Source of the DNA: Paucimonas lemoignei
GTDB taxonomy: Bacteria > Pseudomonadota > Gammaproteobacteria > Burkholderiales > Burkholderiaceae_D
Length of the DNA stretch: 64,000 bases
Direction: 5' to 3'
Assembly: GCF_004342585.1 (NCBI RefSeq)
Contig: NZ_SLZQ01000008.1
Span: 62,001-126,000, forward strand
The position numbers and the translations under genes are program-made. This document shows positions 16,942 to 25,524 of this stretch, in pieces; the first letter of the stretch is position 1, and each line of letters opens with the position of its first letter. The notes below the pieces were generated by a model. It did not search any database, was not told where the DNA came from, and saw only the letters and a list, made by a program, of their open reading frames with translations.

Positions 16942-17522
16942 CGCAGTTTTTCCACCAACAGTCGCATGGCCTGGCCGCGGTGCGACAGGCGATTTTTGTC
17001 TTCAGCAGATAGCTCCGCCGCGGTCTTGCCCTGTTGCGGCAACAGGAAATAAGGATCATAGCCAAAGCCGCCGGCGCCGCGCGGATCGGCGATAACTTCG
17101 CCATCCCAGCGTCCTTCCGCGATGATCGGCTGAGGATCTTCGGCATGACGCACGAACACCAGCACACAATAGTAATAGGCACGCTTATCAGCATGTGCTG
17201 CGAGGTCGGCCACCAGCTTTTCGTTGTTGCGCTGGTCCGATTTCGGCTCGCCGGCATAGCGCGCCGAGCGCACGCCGGGCGCCCCCTGCAAGGCCAGCAC
17301 GCAAATGCCGGAGTCGTCGGCCAGCGCCGGCAGACCGGTCAGGCGCGAGGCATGGCGCGCCTTGGCCAGGGCATTTTCCACAAAGGTCGGATGCGGCTCC
17401 TCGGCTTCGGGAACCTGGAATTCACCTTGCGGCTTGAGTTCGAAACCGAGCGGCGTCAACAGCTGGTTGAATTCCTTCAGCTTGCCGGCATTGTTAGAGG
17501 CGAGAACGATAGTCTGGGACAT
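16938..17522 (-). CDS. rdgB: RdgB, dITP/XTP pyrophosphatase
   Basis: This 194-residue HAM1/RdgB enzyme hydrolyses dITP, XTP and ITP to monophosphates and keeps deaminated purines out of nucleic acids. Family motifs are LASNNAGKLKE at the start, ADDSGICV near residue 68, RSARYAG, and the C-terminal LSHRGQAMR. It overlaps hemW by four bases. In related genomes it directly follows rph; here five other genes lie in between. Confidence 0.97.
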   Translation of the reverse strand: MSQTIVLASNNAGKLKEFNQLLTPLGFELKPQGEFQVPEAEEPHPTFVENALAKARHASRLTGLPALADDSGICVLALQGAPGVRSARYAGEPKSDQRNNEKLVADLAAHADKRAYYYCVLVFVRHAEDPQPIIAEGRWDGEVIADPRGAGGFGYDPYFLLPQQGKTAAELSAEDKNRLSHRGQAMRLLVEKLR

Positions 17523-17546
17523 GTCATTTACTTAAAACATCATGGG

Positions 17547-18032
17547 TTACCAGTGAGATGATAACTTGTCGATGACCGCTTTGCTGAGTGCGCCGGAATG
17601 AGCGCGCTTCTCGCCTTGCGCATTGATCCAGTAGGTGCGCGGCAATTCACCGAACCACTTGGGATCGATGGCATAGCGCAGTTGCTCAACGGGCGCGTCC
17701 CCGAAAGCCCAGATTTGCGACGCCAGGCCGGATGCTTGCAGCTTTTTCATGATCAGGCGGCGTGCCTGCGGATCATCTGCCGGATCGGTGGCAATTGTCA
17801 CGACAGTAAATTTCCGCGCCCGCTGGGCTTCTGCAAGCGCAGCGAAACTGGCCTGGCAATACGCGCAATCCAGCCCCCACACCACGATGACATAGGGCTT
17901 GCCGGTGTGGCTTGCCATGATTTGTTTGAGGCTATCCGGGCCAAAGGCATGAATAGTGTCGACAGCATGAGCACTCGTCGCCCACATCAGGAAAAGCACG
18001 CATGCCAGCAATATACGAAGCATTTTGCTCAT
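17547..18032 (-). CDS. Periplasmic thioredoxin-fold protein (TlpA-like)
   Basis: This 161-residue protein has a signal peptide (MLRILLACVLFLMWATSAHA) and a thioredoxin-like fold with the active site WGLDCAYC, a CxxC redox pair, and a later LPRTYWIN segment that contains the cis-Pro region. It is expected to be a periplasmic thiol-disulfide protein. Its start overlaps the stop of the BNR-propeller gene (ATGA), so it is translationally coupled to it. In this setting a role in reducing cysteines of the CECC-bearing propeller protein, or in copper handling, is plausible but unproven. Confidence 0.82.
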   Translation of the reverse strand: MSKMLRILLACVLFLMWATSAHAVDTIHAFGPDSLKQIMASHTGKPYVIVVWGLDCAYCQASFAALAEAQRARKFTVVTIATDPADDPQARRLIMKKLQASGLASQIWAFGDAPVEQLRYAIDPKWFGELPRTYWINAQGEKRAHSGALSKAVIDKLSSHW

Positions 18033-19264
18033 GACGCCTCTTGCACGGTACGGACCACGCGGATGCCTTCGTTATTGGTGCGCCATACCAGCAGAATGCC
18101 GGCCGGCGAATGAATCAGGAAAGGCTTGTCCGAATCGCCAGCGGTGCGGACCAGTTCCCTCGATTGCCAGGTGGCGCCGCCATCCGCGGAAAGCTTCGCC
18201 ATGATGGCAGTCGCCTGGCCATCGAACTGTTTCCATGCAATCGCCACCTGCTTGCCCTGTACCGCAATATCGGCATGAGACGCCTGGGCTTCACCCAACT
18301 TGACCGGCTTGATGGACGTCTGCCCAGGCGCTACGGTGGCATACTGCACACCGGCGCTGTCGCCATCCTTGCCATTGAACCAGACCTGATGACGCGTGCC
18401 ATCCGCAGCGTAAGCCAGCGACGGGCCATGATGTGGGCAGGCGTCGATACGCCAGTCATCGAATGTCGCGCGCATCGCGGTCCCTGCCTTGCCATCCGGT
18501 GCCAGCTCCGCCACGGCATGGTCACGCGCATTCGGCTCGAAGACATGTCGCCACATGGCAACAGGATTACCCTGCGCATTCAGCGCGAGGCTGATACGGC
18601 AGCATTCGCAGACATGGTCCGCGATCTTGTAATCGCCCTTGAATGTCGCGCCACCATCGCTGGATACGGCATAGTAAATGGCGGAGCCGCGATAGCTTTC
18701 ACCACGTGCCCTTGTTGCCGTCGCGTCCCGGCCATCGATCCAGACAATGAAAATCCTGCCGGCACGATCGACGATCATGGAACCGAAAGCATGGACAATC
18801 CTGTCGCGGCTGGCATGCACGGTAACTGGCTCGGAAAAGCTGCGTGCGCCATCGACGGAACGCGCAAAGCGGATATCGCCGATATGCGGCTTAGCCACCG
18901 GCTTGGTGTAAGTAACGTAGATCTCGTCCTTGGGACCAAAGGCGATCTTGGGACGCTCCTCGCCCCCGGCTGATACCGGCTCGGGAGTATTCTGGACTTT
19001 GATAGGTTTCGACCAGGTCTTGCCGAGATCCGCAGATCGGCGCAGCACGACGAACTCGCCGCCATCCAGCGTTTCCTTGCTGGCGACCCACAGACGCCCT
19101 TCCTTGTCCACGGCGGCGGAAGTGCCGAGTTCCAGTCGTTTGGTCGCAGCAGCTCCGGCATGCCCCTCATGCGCGAGCGCCCCCTGCATCGCGGTTGTGA
19201 CCAGCATAAACATGCAGAACAAGAACTTCGGCGCCGTGGCCAACCCGTGCATCATTCGCTTCAT
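18029..19264 (-). CDS. Exported BNR/sialidase-like propeller protein with CECC and CPHH motifs
   Basis: The 411-residue product has a signal peptide (FCMFMLVTTAMQGALA) and then a six-bladed sialidase-like fold with repeated SxDxGxTW Asp-box segments (SADLGKTWS, SSDGGATFK, SADGGATWQ). The arginine triad of real sialidases is not evident, so glycosidase activity is doubtful. Two unusual motifs stand out: HVCECCRISL near residue 210 and DACPHHGPSL near residue 270. The mature N-terminus AHEGHAG is His-rich. These suggest metal or disulfide chemistry. It sits between a TonB-dependent receptor and a thioredoxin-like protein, with coupled starts. Confidence 0.8.
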   Translation of the reverse strand: MKRMMHGLATAPKFLFCMFMLVTTAMQGALAHEGHAGAAATKRLELGTSAAVDKEGRLWVASKETLDGGEFVVLRRSADLGKTWSKPIKVQNTPEPVSAGGEERPKIAFGPKDEIYVTYTKPVAKPHIGDIRFARSVDGARSFSEPVTVHASRDRIVHAFGSMIVDRAGRIFIVWIDGRDATATRARGESYRGSAIYYAVSSDGGATFKGDYKIADHVCECCRISLALNAQGNPVAMWRHVFEPNARDHAVAELAPDGKAGTAMRATFDDWRIDACPHHGPSLAYAADGTRHQVWFNGKDGDSAGVQYATVAPGQTSIKPVKLGEAQASHADIAVQGKQVAIAWKQFDGQATAIMAKLSADGGATWQSRELVRTAGDSDKPFLIHSPAGILLVWRTNNEGIRVVRTVQEAS

Positions 19265-19276
19265 GACATCCTCTCC

Positions 19277-21367
19277 TTAGTACGTCAGTTCGATCCCGGC
19301 ATACAGGGACCGGCCATCTCCCGGATAAAACTGGCGGCTGTCCAGACCGCGCGCATCAGCAATTACATTGGTCGTCGCTGCATAGGTCTTGTCCGTCAGG
19401 TTTCGGAAATCCGCAAACCAGGATACATTCTTGCCGATTTTCTGGCCGACCTTGAATCCGACGATGCCATAGCCGGCGGCACGCAGAGAATTGGCATGGT
19501 CGACGTAGGTTGACGAGGCGATGCGGACATTTGGACCGGCATAAAAACCGTTTTCCAGGTTGTACAGTAATTCAGCCTGCAAAATCTGGCGCGGCACACC
19601 AGCCAGCCGATTGTCGCCATAGGTGCGATCGCCATCGAAGCGGAAATCGTTGAGCACATAACTGGCACGGGCGATCCACGCGGAACCGAAACTCGCTTCC
19701 AGGCCCGCCTCGATGCCCTGATGGATGGTCCTGTCGGCGTTAATCGTGCCAAGCGGGTTACCGTTCACATCGTTCAGCGCCAGCAATTCCTTTTTGACTT
19801 GCGCACGGTAGAGCGACACATCCCAGTTCAGTTTTCCCCATGACTCTCGGGCAGACCCGCGCGTACCAAGTTCGAAGGTTCTGGCACGCTGCGCATCCAC
19901 CGGCGTCACGTTCGGCCCGCCATTCAGCTCGCCAAACGTCGGCGGCTCATAACTTCCGCTGATATTGCCATATACCTGCACCGCCGGCGTCAGCTCGTGG
20001 CGCATGCCGATCTTTGGCGACACACGATTGAAAGTCTCATTCACGCTGTTGTCGCCATTGGCTAGAAAAGCATCCAACAGCCTGCGTTTTGCCGAAGCCG
20101 CTTGGGCACCGATTACAAGAGCGGTCGACGGCAGCAGATAATGCTGGTTTTCCGCGAACACGGTGAAATTTGTCGAACGCTGCTTTGACTGCGCCGTACG
20201 GGCTCCAGCCTGCCCGTTGACATTGGCGAAACGATCATCCGACAACTCTCCCTGCTGAAGCGTTATGCCCGCGATCAGCTGGTTCTTGTTGCCGAACAGC
20301 TTTTGGTCACTGATGTAGCGCGCATTAATGCCGTAATCATCCGAGCGCTGTTCCAGCACCTGGAAGATCGGGTGATGCAGGGATTTGTTGGAATAAAAGC
20401 CGCCGATTTCCACTCGCTGCTGCCCATCGATGCGCCACGTGGTCAGGTTGGACAAACGATACAGCGTGAAGTCGCGATGCTGATCGCCGGTGACGGTCGC
20501 GGGGTCAGCCATTTTCGGCGTGGCATACATTTCCGCCTTGGTCAGCGCGCCCGGCAATTCCGAATCGGTTGTAACGGCCGTCAAGAAAAAGCGGGTTTCC
20601 ACGGCATCGCTGAGCTGAACGCCAAGATTGCCGGACACGCGCTGGGTATCCTGTTTCGAATGCTGGCGGAACCCATCCTGATAAAACTCCGAGCCGGCGA
20701 TGAACCAGTCAAGCTTTTCATTCTTGCCCGCCACCGCGACCTGCGCGCGCTTGTAGCCAAAACTGCCGGCTTCGATCCGGGCGGCGAAAGGCGGATGGTT
20801 CAGCCCCGACGGACTGACGAAATTGACGGCGCCGCCCAGCGTCGTAGAACCGAATTGCAGGGCATTGGCGCCGCGATAGACTTCGACATAACGGGCGGCG
20901 AGCGGCTCGACTGCCTGGAAATCCACGCTACCGTCCGCAAGATTGAGCGGCACGCCATCCTGCAACAGCTGGATGCCGCGCATGTGAAAGGTCCGCTGCA
21001 GGCCCGAGCCGCGAATCGACAGGCGCGTTTCTTCGGCGCCGAAACGCGACGCCACGAAGACCCCCGGTGAGAATTGCAGCACATCGTTGAGTGTCGATAC
21101 GCGCCCTTCCTTGTATTGCTCGGCATCGACGATATTGGCGCCGCCGGGAATCGTGGCGATTCTGGTCCGTGCAGCCTCGATCGGCAAGAGCGTCTCGCTT
21201 CCCGCAGGCGCCGCCTTGACGATGACAGGTGCCAGTGTCTGTTCTTCCGCAGCCGCATTCAATGCATGTAAAGCGCACCATGCCGCGATAAAGCCGATTG
21301 ACAGCCCGGGAGAAAATCGGAAGTCACCCGCCGGATTTTTCTTGCTCATTGTGATTTGGTTTTTCAT
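19277..21367 (-). CDS. TonB-dependent outer membrane receptor
   Basis: The start at 21367, after GAAGGGAAGATA, gives 696 residues; a start 17 codons earlier lacks this site. A signal-like segment (FIAAWCALHALNAAAEE) is followed by the plug domain (EGRVSTLNDVLQFSPGV, VYRGANALQFGSTTLGGAVN) and a 22-strand-type barrel that ends in a hydrophobic/aromatic strand, SLYAGIELTY. It should import a metal chelate or similar small ligand using TonB energy. The ligand cannot be read from the sequence. Linkage to DUF2946 and the CECC propeller hints at copper. It lies 12 bases before the propeller gene, in one operon. Confidence 0.92.
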   Translation of the reverse strand: MKNQITMSKKNPAGDFRFSPGLSIGFIAAWCALHALNAAAEEQTLAPVIVKAAPAGSETLLPIEAARTRIATIPGGANIVDAEQYKEGRVSTLNDVLQFSPGVFVASRFGAEETRLSIRGSGLQRTFHMRGIQLLQDGVPLNLADGSVDFQAVEPLAARYVEVYRGANALQFGSTTLGGAVNFVSPSGLNHPPFAARIEAGSFGYKRAQVAVAGKNEKLDWFIAGSEFYQDGFRQHSKQDTQRVSGNLGVQLSDAVETRFFLTAVTTDSELPGALTKAEMYATPKMADPATVTGDQHRDFTLYRLSNLTTWRIDGQQRVEIGGFYSNKSLHHPIFQVLEQRSDDYGINARYISDQKLFGNKNQLIAGITLQQGELSDDRFANVNGQAGARTAQSKQRSTNFTVFAENQHYLLPSTALVIGAQAASAKRRLLDAFLANGDNSVNETFNRVSPKIGMRHELTPAVQVYGNISGSYEPPTFGELNGGPNVTPVDAQRARTFELGTRGSARESWGKLNWDVSLYRAQVKKELLALNDVNGNPLGTINADRTIHQGIEAGLEASFGSAWIARASYVLNDFRFDGDRTYGDNRLAGVPRQILQAELLYNLENGFYAGPNVRIASSTYVDHANSLRAAGYGIVGFKVGQKIGKNVSWFADFRNLTDKTYAATTNVIADARGLDSRQFYPGDGRSLYAGIELTY

Positions 21368-21616
21368 TATCTTCCCTTCAGATGGCCAGGCGCGGCATCG
21401 AGGCGTGGCCAATGCCATGCACGATCAGGCTTGTCGCTTCGCCGGCCTGAACTGCACGGCCTACACTATCGATGGATCGACAGCTTCGCATTTACATTCG
21501 CCAACGACTGGACGTTCACTCACGTTGATCTCAGTCAAGCACCTAATAACGGCCGCAGCCGGGGCCCCAATAACTGGAATCGCGACATAAATCACGACAT
21601 CAAAGGACCGCATCGT

Positions 21617-21928
21617 TTATCCCTGCAATCGCTGCATCGCCATCACGATGTCGACCTGTTGCTGGTAACGGGATGCGTGTTCAGGCAATGTCAGATGCTG
21701 GGCGGCATAGAAGAGCTCTTTCCAGAAATACGCTTCGTCGTCATGACCTGTATGCGCCAAGCCGATTTCTTCGAGAATTTCCAGCGCCTGCAGGCATTCT
21801 CCGCGCCGCAGATGCGCGTGGTAGCGCTGTTCGAGATCACCAGGGCAATCAAGGTATTCGGGAAGAAAATAGCGCGCCGCCGCCAGCAGCCGCAGTGCCT
21901 GTTTCGTTTCTTGAGGCCAGTTCCGCAT
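21617..21928 (-). CDS. Small helical hypothetical protein (103 aa)
   Basis: The start follows AGGATAGACC. The product is rich in Leu, Ala, Glu and His and looks all-helical, with a repeat-like pattern (GECLQALEILEEIGLAHTGHDDEAYFWKELF is described here only as two helices). It has no signal peptide, so it is cytoplasmic. I recognise no family. It lies between DUF2946 and the TonB receptor with about 250 bases of gap on each side, so it may have its own promoter. It could be a regulator or chaperone of the cluster, but nothing shows that. Confidence 0.62.
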   Translation of the reverse strand: MRNWPQETKQALRLLAAARYFLPEYLDCPGDLEQRYHAHLRRGECLQALEILEEIGLAHTGHDDEAYFWKELFYAAQHLTLPEHASRYQQQVDIVMAMQRLQG

Positions 21929-22178
21929 GGTCTATCCTGTACTGTATTGTGTTCAAACAAACTGACTTGGCGCCAGCATTCGCCTTGACGTGCAGCGAAC
22001 GCGCCCACAGGCGCATTCCACGTTTATCGAGCTTTGATCGGGTTGAGGCTGTAGTGAAAACTGGTCGCGATATCGCCTAGCCTTGCGCAGGATTGCCACC
22101 TTGAATCCAGAGCATTCATGCGCGGCCTGGCAGACAGCACAACAGTGCGCTACCGGGCTTGCTTTTCACAACAGCGAA

Positions 22179-22571
22179 TCAGGATTGGTAAGGCGGGGCG
22201 CGCGATTGCGGACTCGCCCACACGAACAATGGGCGCGGAGCCTGGTAGAACAGGTCCGGCATGGAAGACGTGCCGACATAGGCCGGCAATATGAGAGATG
22301 CGGACTGCGGCAAGGCAGGCATGCCGCCATGCGCCTGGCAGAAAGGACAATGCTCAAAAGCGCTGATCGGCTCGCCATGGCTGGATGATGGCGACCCCGC
22401 ATCCAGCTTGACCAGCTTCAGACCAGCGGAAGAACAGATTTCAGCCCAGAGGGAACGCGGCTTGCCGCCATCCGAGAGCGCATGCGATATCGACGGCGCG
22501 AGCGCAGCCATCAGGATCGCCAGGCAGGCGAACGCTGCTGTGATTTTCCTGAATAGCCGCGTATGAGTCAT
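22179..22571 (-). CDS. DUF2946 family protein (exported, copper-linked family)
   Basis: The 130-residue product has an N-terminal export signal (FACLAILMAALAPSISHA) and the conserved DUF2946 pattern: a CSSAG motif near residue 47, then HCPFCQAHGG near residue 74. Such proteins are often found beside copper-related TonB receptors or copper transport genes. The function is unknown. The His/Cys motif suits metal binding. It starts 27 bases downstream of the rph stop on the same strand, so it is read as the first gene of the cluster placed between rph and rdgB. Confidence 0.8.
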   Translation of the reverse strand: MTHTRLFRKITAAFACLAILMAALAPSISHALSDGGKPRSLWAEICSSAGLKLVKLDAGSPSSSHGEPISAFEHCPFCQAHGGMPALPQSASLILPAYVGTSSMPDLFYQAPRPLFVWASPQSRAPPYQS

Positions 22572-22598
22572 GCCAAAATTCTATCACGCAGACTGGAA

Positions 22599-23333
22599 TC
22601 ACTGCGCCAGGCCGAGTGCTTCCTTTTGCATGCGGTTCAGGTTTTCAATGCCCGCCTGCGCCAGATCAAGCATCTGATTCATGGTGACACGGTCGAATGC
22701 TTCGCCTTCCGCAGTGCCCTGCACTTCGATGAAATGCCCGGCATCGGTCATCACCACGTTCATATCGGTGTCGCAGCCTGAGTCTTCCAGGTAATCCAGA
22801 TCGAGCACCGGCACGCCGCGATACACGCCGACCGAAATGGCGGCGACGAAATGCTTGAGCGGAATTGCGCTGATCAGCTGACGCTCGACCAGCACTGCAA
22901 AGGCGTCGTATGCCGCGACCATGGCGCCGGTGATGGCAGCGGTGCGCGTGCCGCCATCCGCCTGGATGACATCGCAATCCAGGTGCAGCGTGCGCTCGCC
23001 GAATGCGTTCAGGTCGAACGCGGCGCGCAGCGAGCGGCCGATCAGGCGCTGGATTTCCTGGGTGCGGCCGGATTGCTTGCCCTTGGCAGCTTCGCGGTCC
23101 ATGCGGCTGTGGGTGGAACGCGGCAGCATGCCGTATTCCGCGGTCAGCCAGCCCTGTCCTTTCCCTCTCAGGAAGGGAGGCACTTTCTCCTCGATACTGG
23201 CGGTGCAGATTACCTTGGTATCGCCAAACTCGATCAATACCGATCCTTCGGCATGTTTGGTATAACGGCGGGTCAGGCGCACGGGGCGCAGTGCATCGGC
23301 GGCGCGGCCGCTGGGACGGGTGTCGACTGTCAT
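22599..23333 (-). CDS. rph: RNase PH
   Basis: This 244-residue phosphorolytic exoribonuclease trims tRNA 3' ends. Family motifs include [27 protein letters not shown], and [17 protein letters not shown], with [12 protein letters not shown] near the catalytic end. The length is standard and the frame intact, so it is not the truncated form known in E. coli K-12. It follows the PP2C gene by about 100 bases on the same strand. In related genomes it is next to rdgB. Confidence 0.97.
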   Translation of the reverse strand: MTVDTRPSGRAADALRPVRLTRRYTKHAEGSVLIEFGDTKVICTASIEEKVPPFLRGKGQGWLTAEYGMLPRSTHSRMDREAAKGKQSGRTQEIQRLIGRSLRAAFDLNAFGERTLHLDCDVIQADGGTRTAAITGAMVAAYDAFAVLVERQLISAIPLKHFVAAISVGVYRGVPVLDLDYLEDSGCDTDMNVVMTDAGHFIEVQGTAEGEAFDRVTMNQMLDLAQAGIENLNRMQKEALGLAQ

Positions 23334-23432
23334 AGATGGAAAAGCTCAGATTCGAATAATAAATATGGAGTTCTCGCCGGAACGTCGGAATATTCCAGGC
23401 AGGCTCCAATGCAGATTGTACCGGCCCGGATT

Positions 23433-24365
23433 TTACCCTTTGCCGGTGACCTTCGAGGATTTTTCAATCGCCTTGCGGATTTCTTCGATCGCCTTTTCGA
23501 TATCGGTATCGCTGTAGCCGTCCGCGCCTTCCAGGTCGGCGTGGCGCGGCGCTTCGATGGTGGTGGTGACGGCGCCGATCGGCAGCACGTTGGTCGTGAT
23601 CGAATTCGGATCGTCGACGCCATCCTCGCCGCCTTCCCACATCATGGCCAGCGCGGTAACGTTGTCGCTATTCTTGCCAGCGATTGCGGCAGCGGACTGC
23701 ACCAACTGAGGCACGGCGCGCACGATGGTATTGTTTTGCAGCGTATGCGTCAGCTGATGTTCCGGCAGCACCGACCACAAGCCATCGGAACACAGCAGCA
23801 TCACGTCACCCGGCTGCAGGCTGGCGCTGCGCGAGACTTCCACCATCGGCATGGTCGGCGCGCCAAGGCAATTGAACAGCTTGTTGCGGTCGGGATGCGT
23901 TTCACGTTCGGAAGGATCGACCTTTCCCTGCGCGATCAATGATTCGATCCGCGAATGGTCGCGCGTGCGCGTCAGGATCTGACCGTTGCGCATCCAGTAC
24001 AGGCGCGAATCGCCGCAATGCGCCCAGGTCGCCGTATTGTGCTGAATGAGGCAAGCCACGATGGTCGTGCGCGGCGTTTCCGGCAGATTGTTGATGGCGC
24101 GGTAGCGGTGGATTTCGCGATGCGCCGCGAAGAAACTCTCTTCCAGGAAGCGCTCGGGCTTTTTCACATACGAATTGGCGTTACGCTGGAATAGCGTGGC
24201 AATGGTTTGCAAGGCGACTGTCGCCGCCACGTCGCCGCGGATATGCCCGCCCATGCCATCGGCGAGCAACAGCAGTAAGGCATCCCGGGTGAAGCTGTAG
24301 CCCATCCGGTCCTGGTTGACCTTGCGGCCGCCGATGTTGCTCTCTTGGTAGACGGAAAATCGCAT
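23433..24365 (-). CDS. PP2C-type serine/threonine protein phosphatase
   Basis: This 310-residue protein has the PP2C/PPM core: ESNIGGRKVNQDR, the metal-binding DGMGGH near residue 36, AHCGDSRLY near 115, CSDGLW near 192 and GKSDNVT-like KNSDNVTAL near 232. It probably dephosphorylates proteins phosphorylated by the adjacent Ser/Thr kinase. The C-terminal 60 residues are charged and likely disordered. Its start lies three bases after the kinase stop, so the pair is one coupled operon. It is cytoplasmic, as no membrane segment is seen. Confidence 0.95.
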   Translation of the reverse strand: MRFSVYQESNIGGRKVNQDRMGYSFTRDALLLLLADGMGGHIRGDVAATVALQTIATLFQRNANSYVKKPERFLEESFFAAHREIHRYRAINNLPETPRTTIVACLIQHNTATWAHCGDSRLYWMRNGQILTRTRDHSRIESLIAQGKVDPSERETHPDRNKLFNCLGAPTMPMVEVSRSASLQPGDVMLLCSDGLWSVLPEHQLTHTLQNNTIVRAVPQLVQSAAAIAGKNSDNVTALAMMWEGGEDGVDDPNSITTNVLPIGAVTTTIEAPRHADLEGADGYSDTDIEKAIEEIRKAIEKSSKVTGKG

Positions 24366-24368
24366 TGT

Positions 24369-25379
24369 TTATTGGTATTGCGTGGTTTCCTGAATGGTAT
24401 TCAGCGAATCTTTGTCCTTGCCGAAGCGGCTGAACAAGCCGCGCACCTTGCGCGACAGGCTTTGCAAAGGATCGCTGCCCTTCTTTTCCTGCACCGGTTC
24501 GCGCAAAGCCTTTTGCAGGGCAAAGACGCTTTGCGGACGTTCCAGCGGATCGAGCTTCAGGCTCCAGCGGATCACATCCAGCAACTCGGTCGAATAGACG
24601 CCTTCCAGCTTGCGCAGGTGCCCTTCCATCTTGTCGGCGATCTTGCGCTGGTCGGCCGGCTGCGGCGGCGCCCCCACCATGCAGGCGAACATCGAAGCGC
24701 CGATGCTGTAGATATCGGTCCAGGGTCCCAGGTTGCCATTCTTGGCGTACAGCTCGGGCGGCGCAAAGCCAGGCGTATACATCGGATACAGCTTGGGCTG
24801 ATCGCTCTTCAGGGTCTGGCGTGCCGCGCCGAAATCCAGCAGGATCGGCGTGCCATCCACGCGCAGGTAGATATTGGCGGGCTTGAGATCGAGATGCAGG
24901 AGCTTGTTGGTATGCACCTCGCGCAAACCCATCATCACGTGCGAAAACATCTTGCGGATGAAGCGCTCCGACACGATCGGACGCTCGCCCTTGTCGCGCC
25001 GGCGCAAGATGTATTCCTGCAGCGAGCGGCCCGATTCATAGGCCATCACCATGTAAACGGTTTCGTTGGCGCGGAAAAAATTCAGCACGCTGACGACATT
25101 GGGATGGGCGATACGCGCAAGCGCCCGGCCTTCCTCGAAAAAGCACTTCAGGCCCATGCGGAAAATCGGCAAATTTTCCGGCGCGATCATCGGCACCAGT
25201 TCACCCGGTTCGCGCAGGGCCAGCGAACTGGGCAGGTATTCCTTGATAGCCACCGCATTGCCATCCTCGTCATATGCCAGATAGACAATACTGAAGCCAC
25301 CCGATGAGATCTTCTTTACAATGCGGTATCCGGCGATTTCCAATCCGTCCGGCAAGGGAGCATTATTCTGGGCCGCCAA
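24369..25379 (-). CDS. Hanks-type serine/threonine protein kinase
   Basis: The TTG start at 25379 is chosen because GGAGG lies six bases before it; the frame is open upstream but no ATG there has a ribosome site or fits the family. This gives 336 residues. Kinase motifs are all present: glycine loop SSGGFSIVY, catalytic lysine VAIKEYLP, catalytic loop HLDLKPANI, DFGAA and APPE. No transmembrane or PASTA segment is seen, so the kinase is soluble. It is followed after three bases by the PP2C phosphatase. It is divergent to yicC over about 145 bases. Substrates unknown. Confidence 0.95.
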   Translation of the reverse strand: MAAQNNAPLPDGLEIAGYRIVKKISSGGFSIVYLAYDEDGNAVAIKEYLPSSLALREPGELVPMIAPENLPIFRMGLKCFFEEGRALARIAHPNVVSVLNFFRANETVYMVMAYESGRSLQEYILRRRDKGERPIVSERFIRKMFSHVMMGLREVHTNKLLHLDLKPANIYLRVDGTPILLDFGAARQTLKSDQPKLYPMYTPGFAPPELYAKNGNLGPWTDIYSIGASMFACMVGAPPQPADQRKIADKMEGHLRKLEGVYSTELLDVIRWSLKLDPLERPQSVFALQKALREPVQEKKGSDPLQSLSRKVRGLFSRFGKDKDSLNTIQETTQYQ

Positions 25380-25524
25380 GTCGTGCCTCCAAGGTAAAGC
25401 GATAAAATAGCCAGGATGTGAAGGATATCGGCCACTAGCGGCCAGCAAGTTTCCTGGTCTCCATGCAATCTCTTCGATTGTGTGGATAAATCAATGTTTT
25501 GTAAAGACAATCCGAGGTTCCATT

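Noticed and set aside
22083-22388. Plus-strand 101-residue frame opposite DUF2946
   Set aside because: It is antisense to a gene with a clear signal peptide and DUF2946 motifs.
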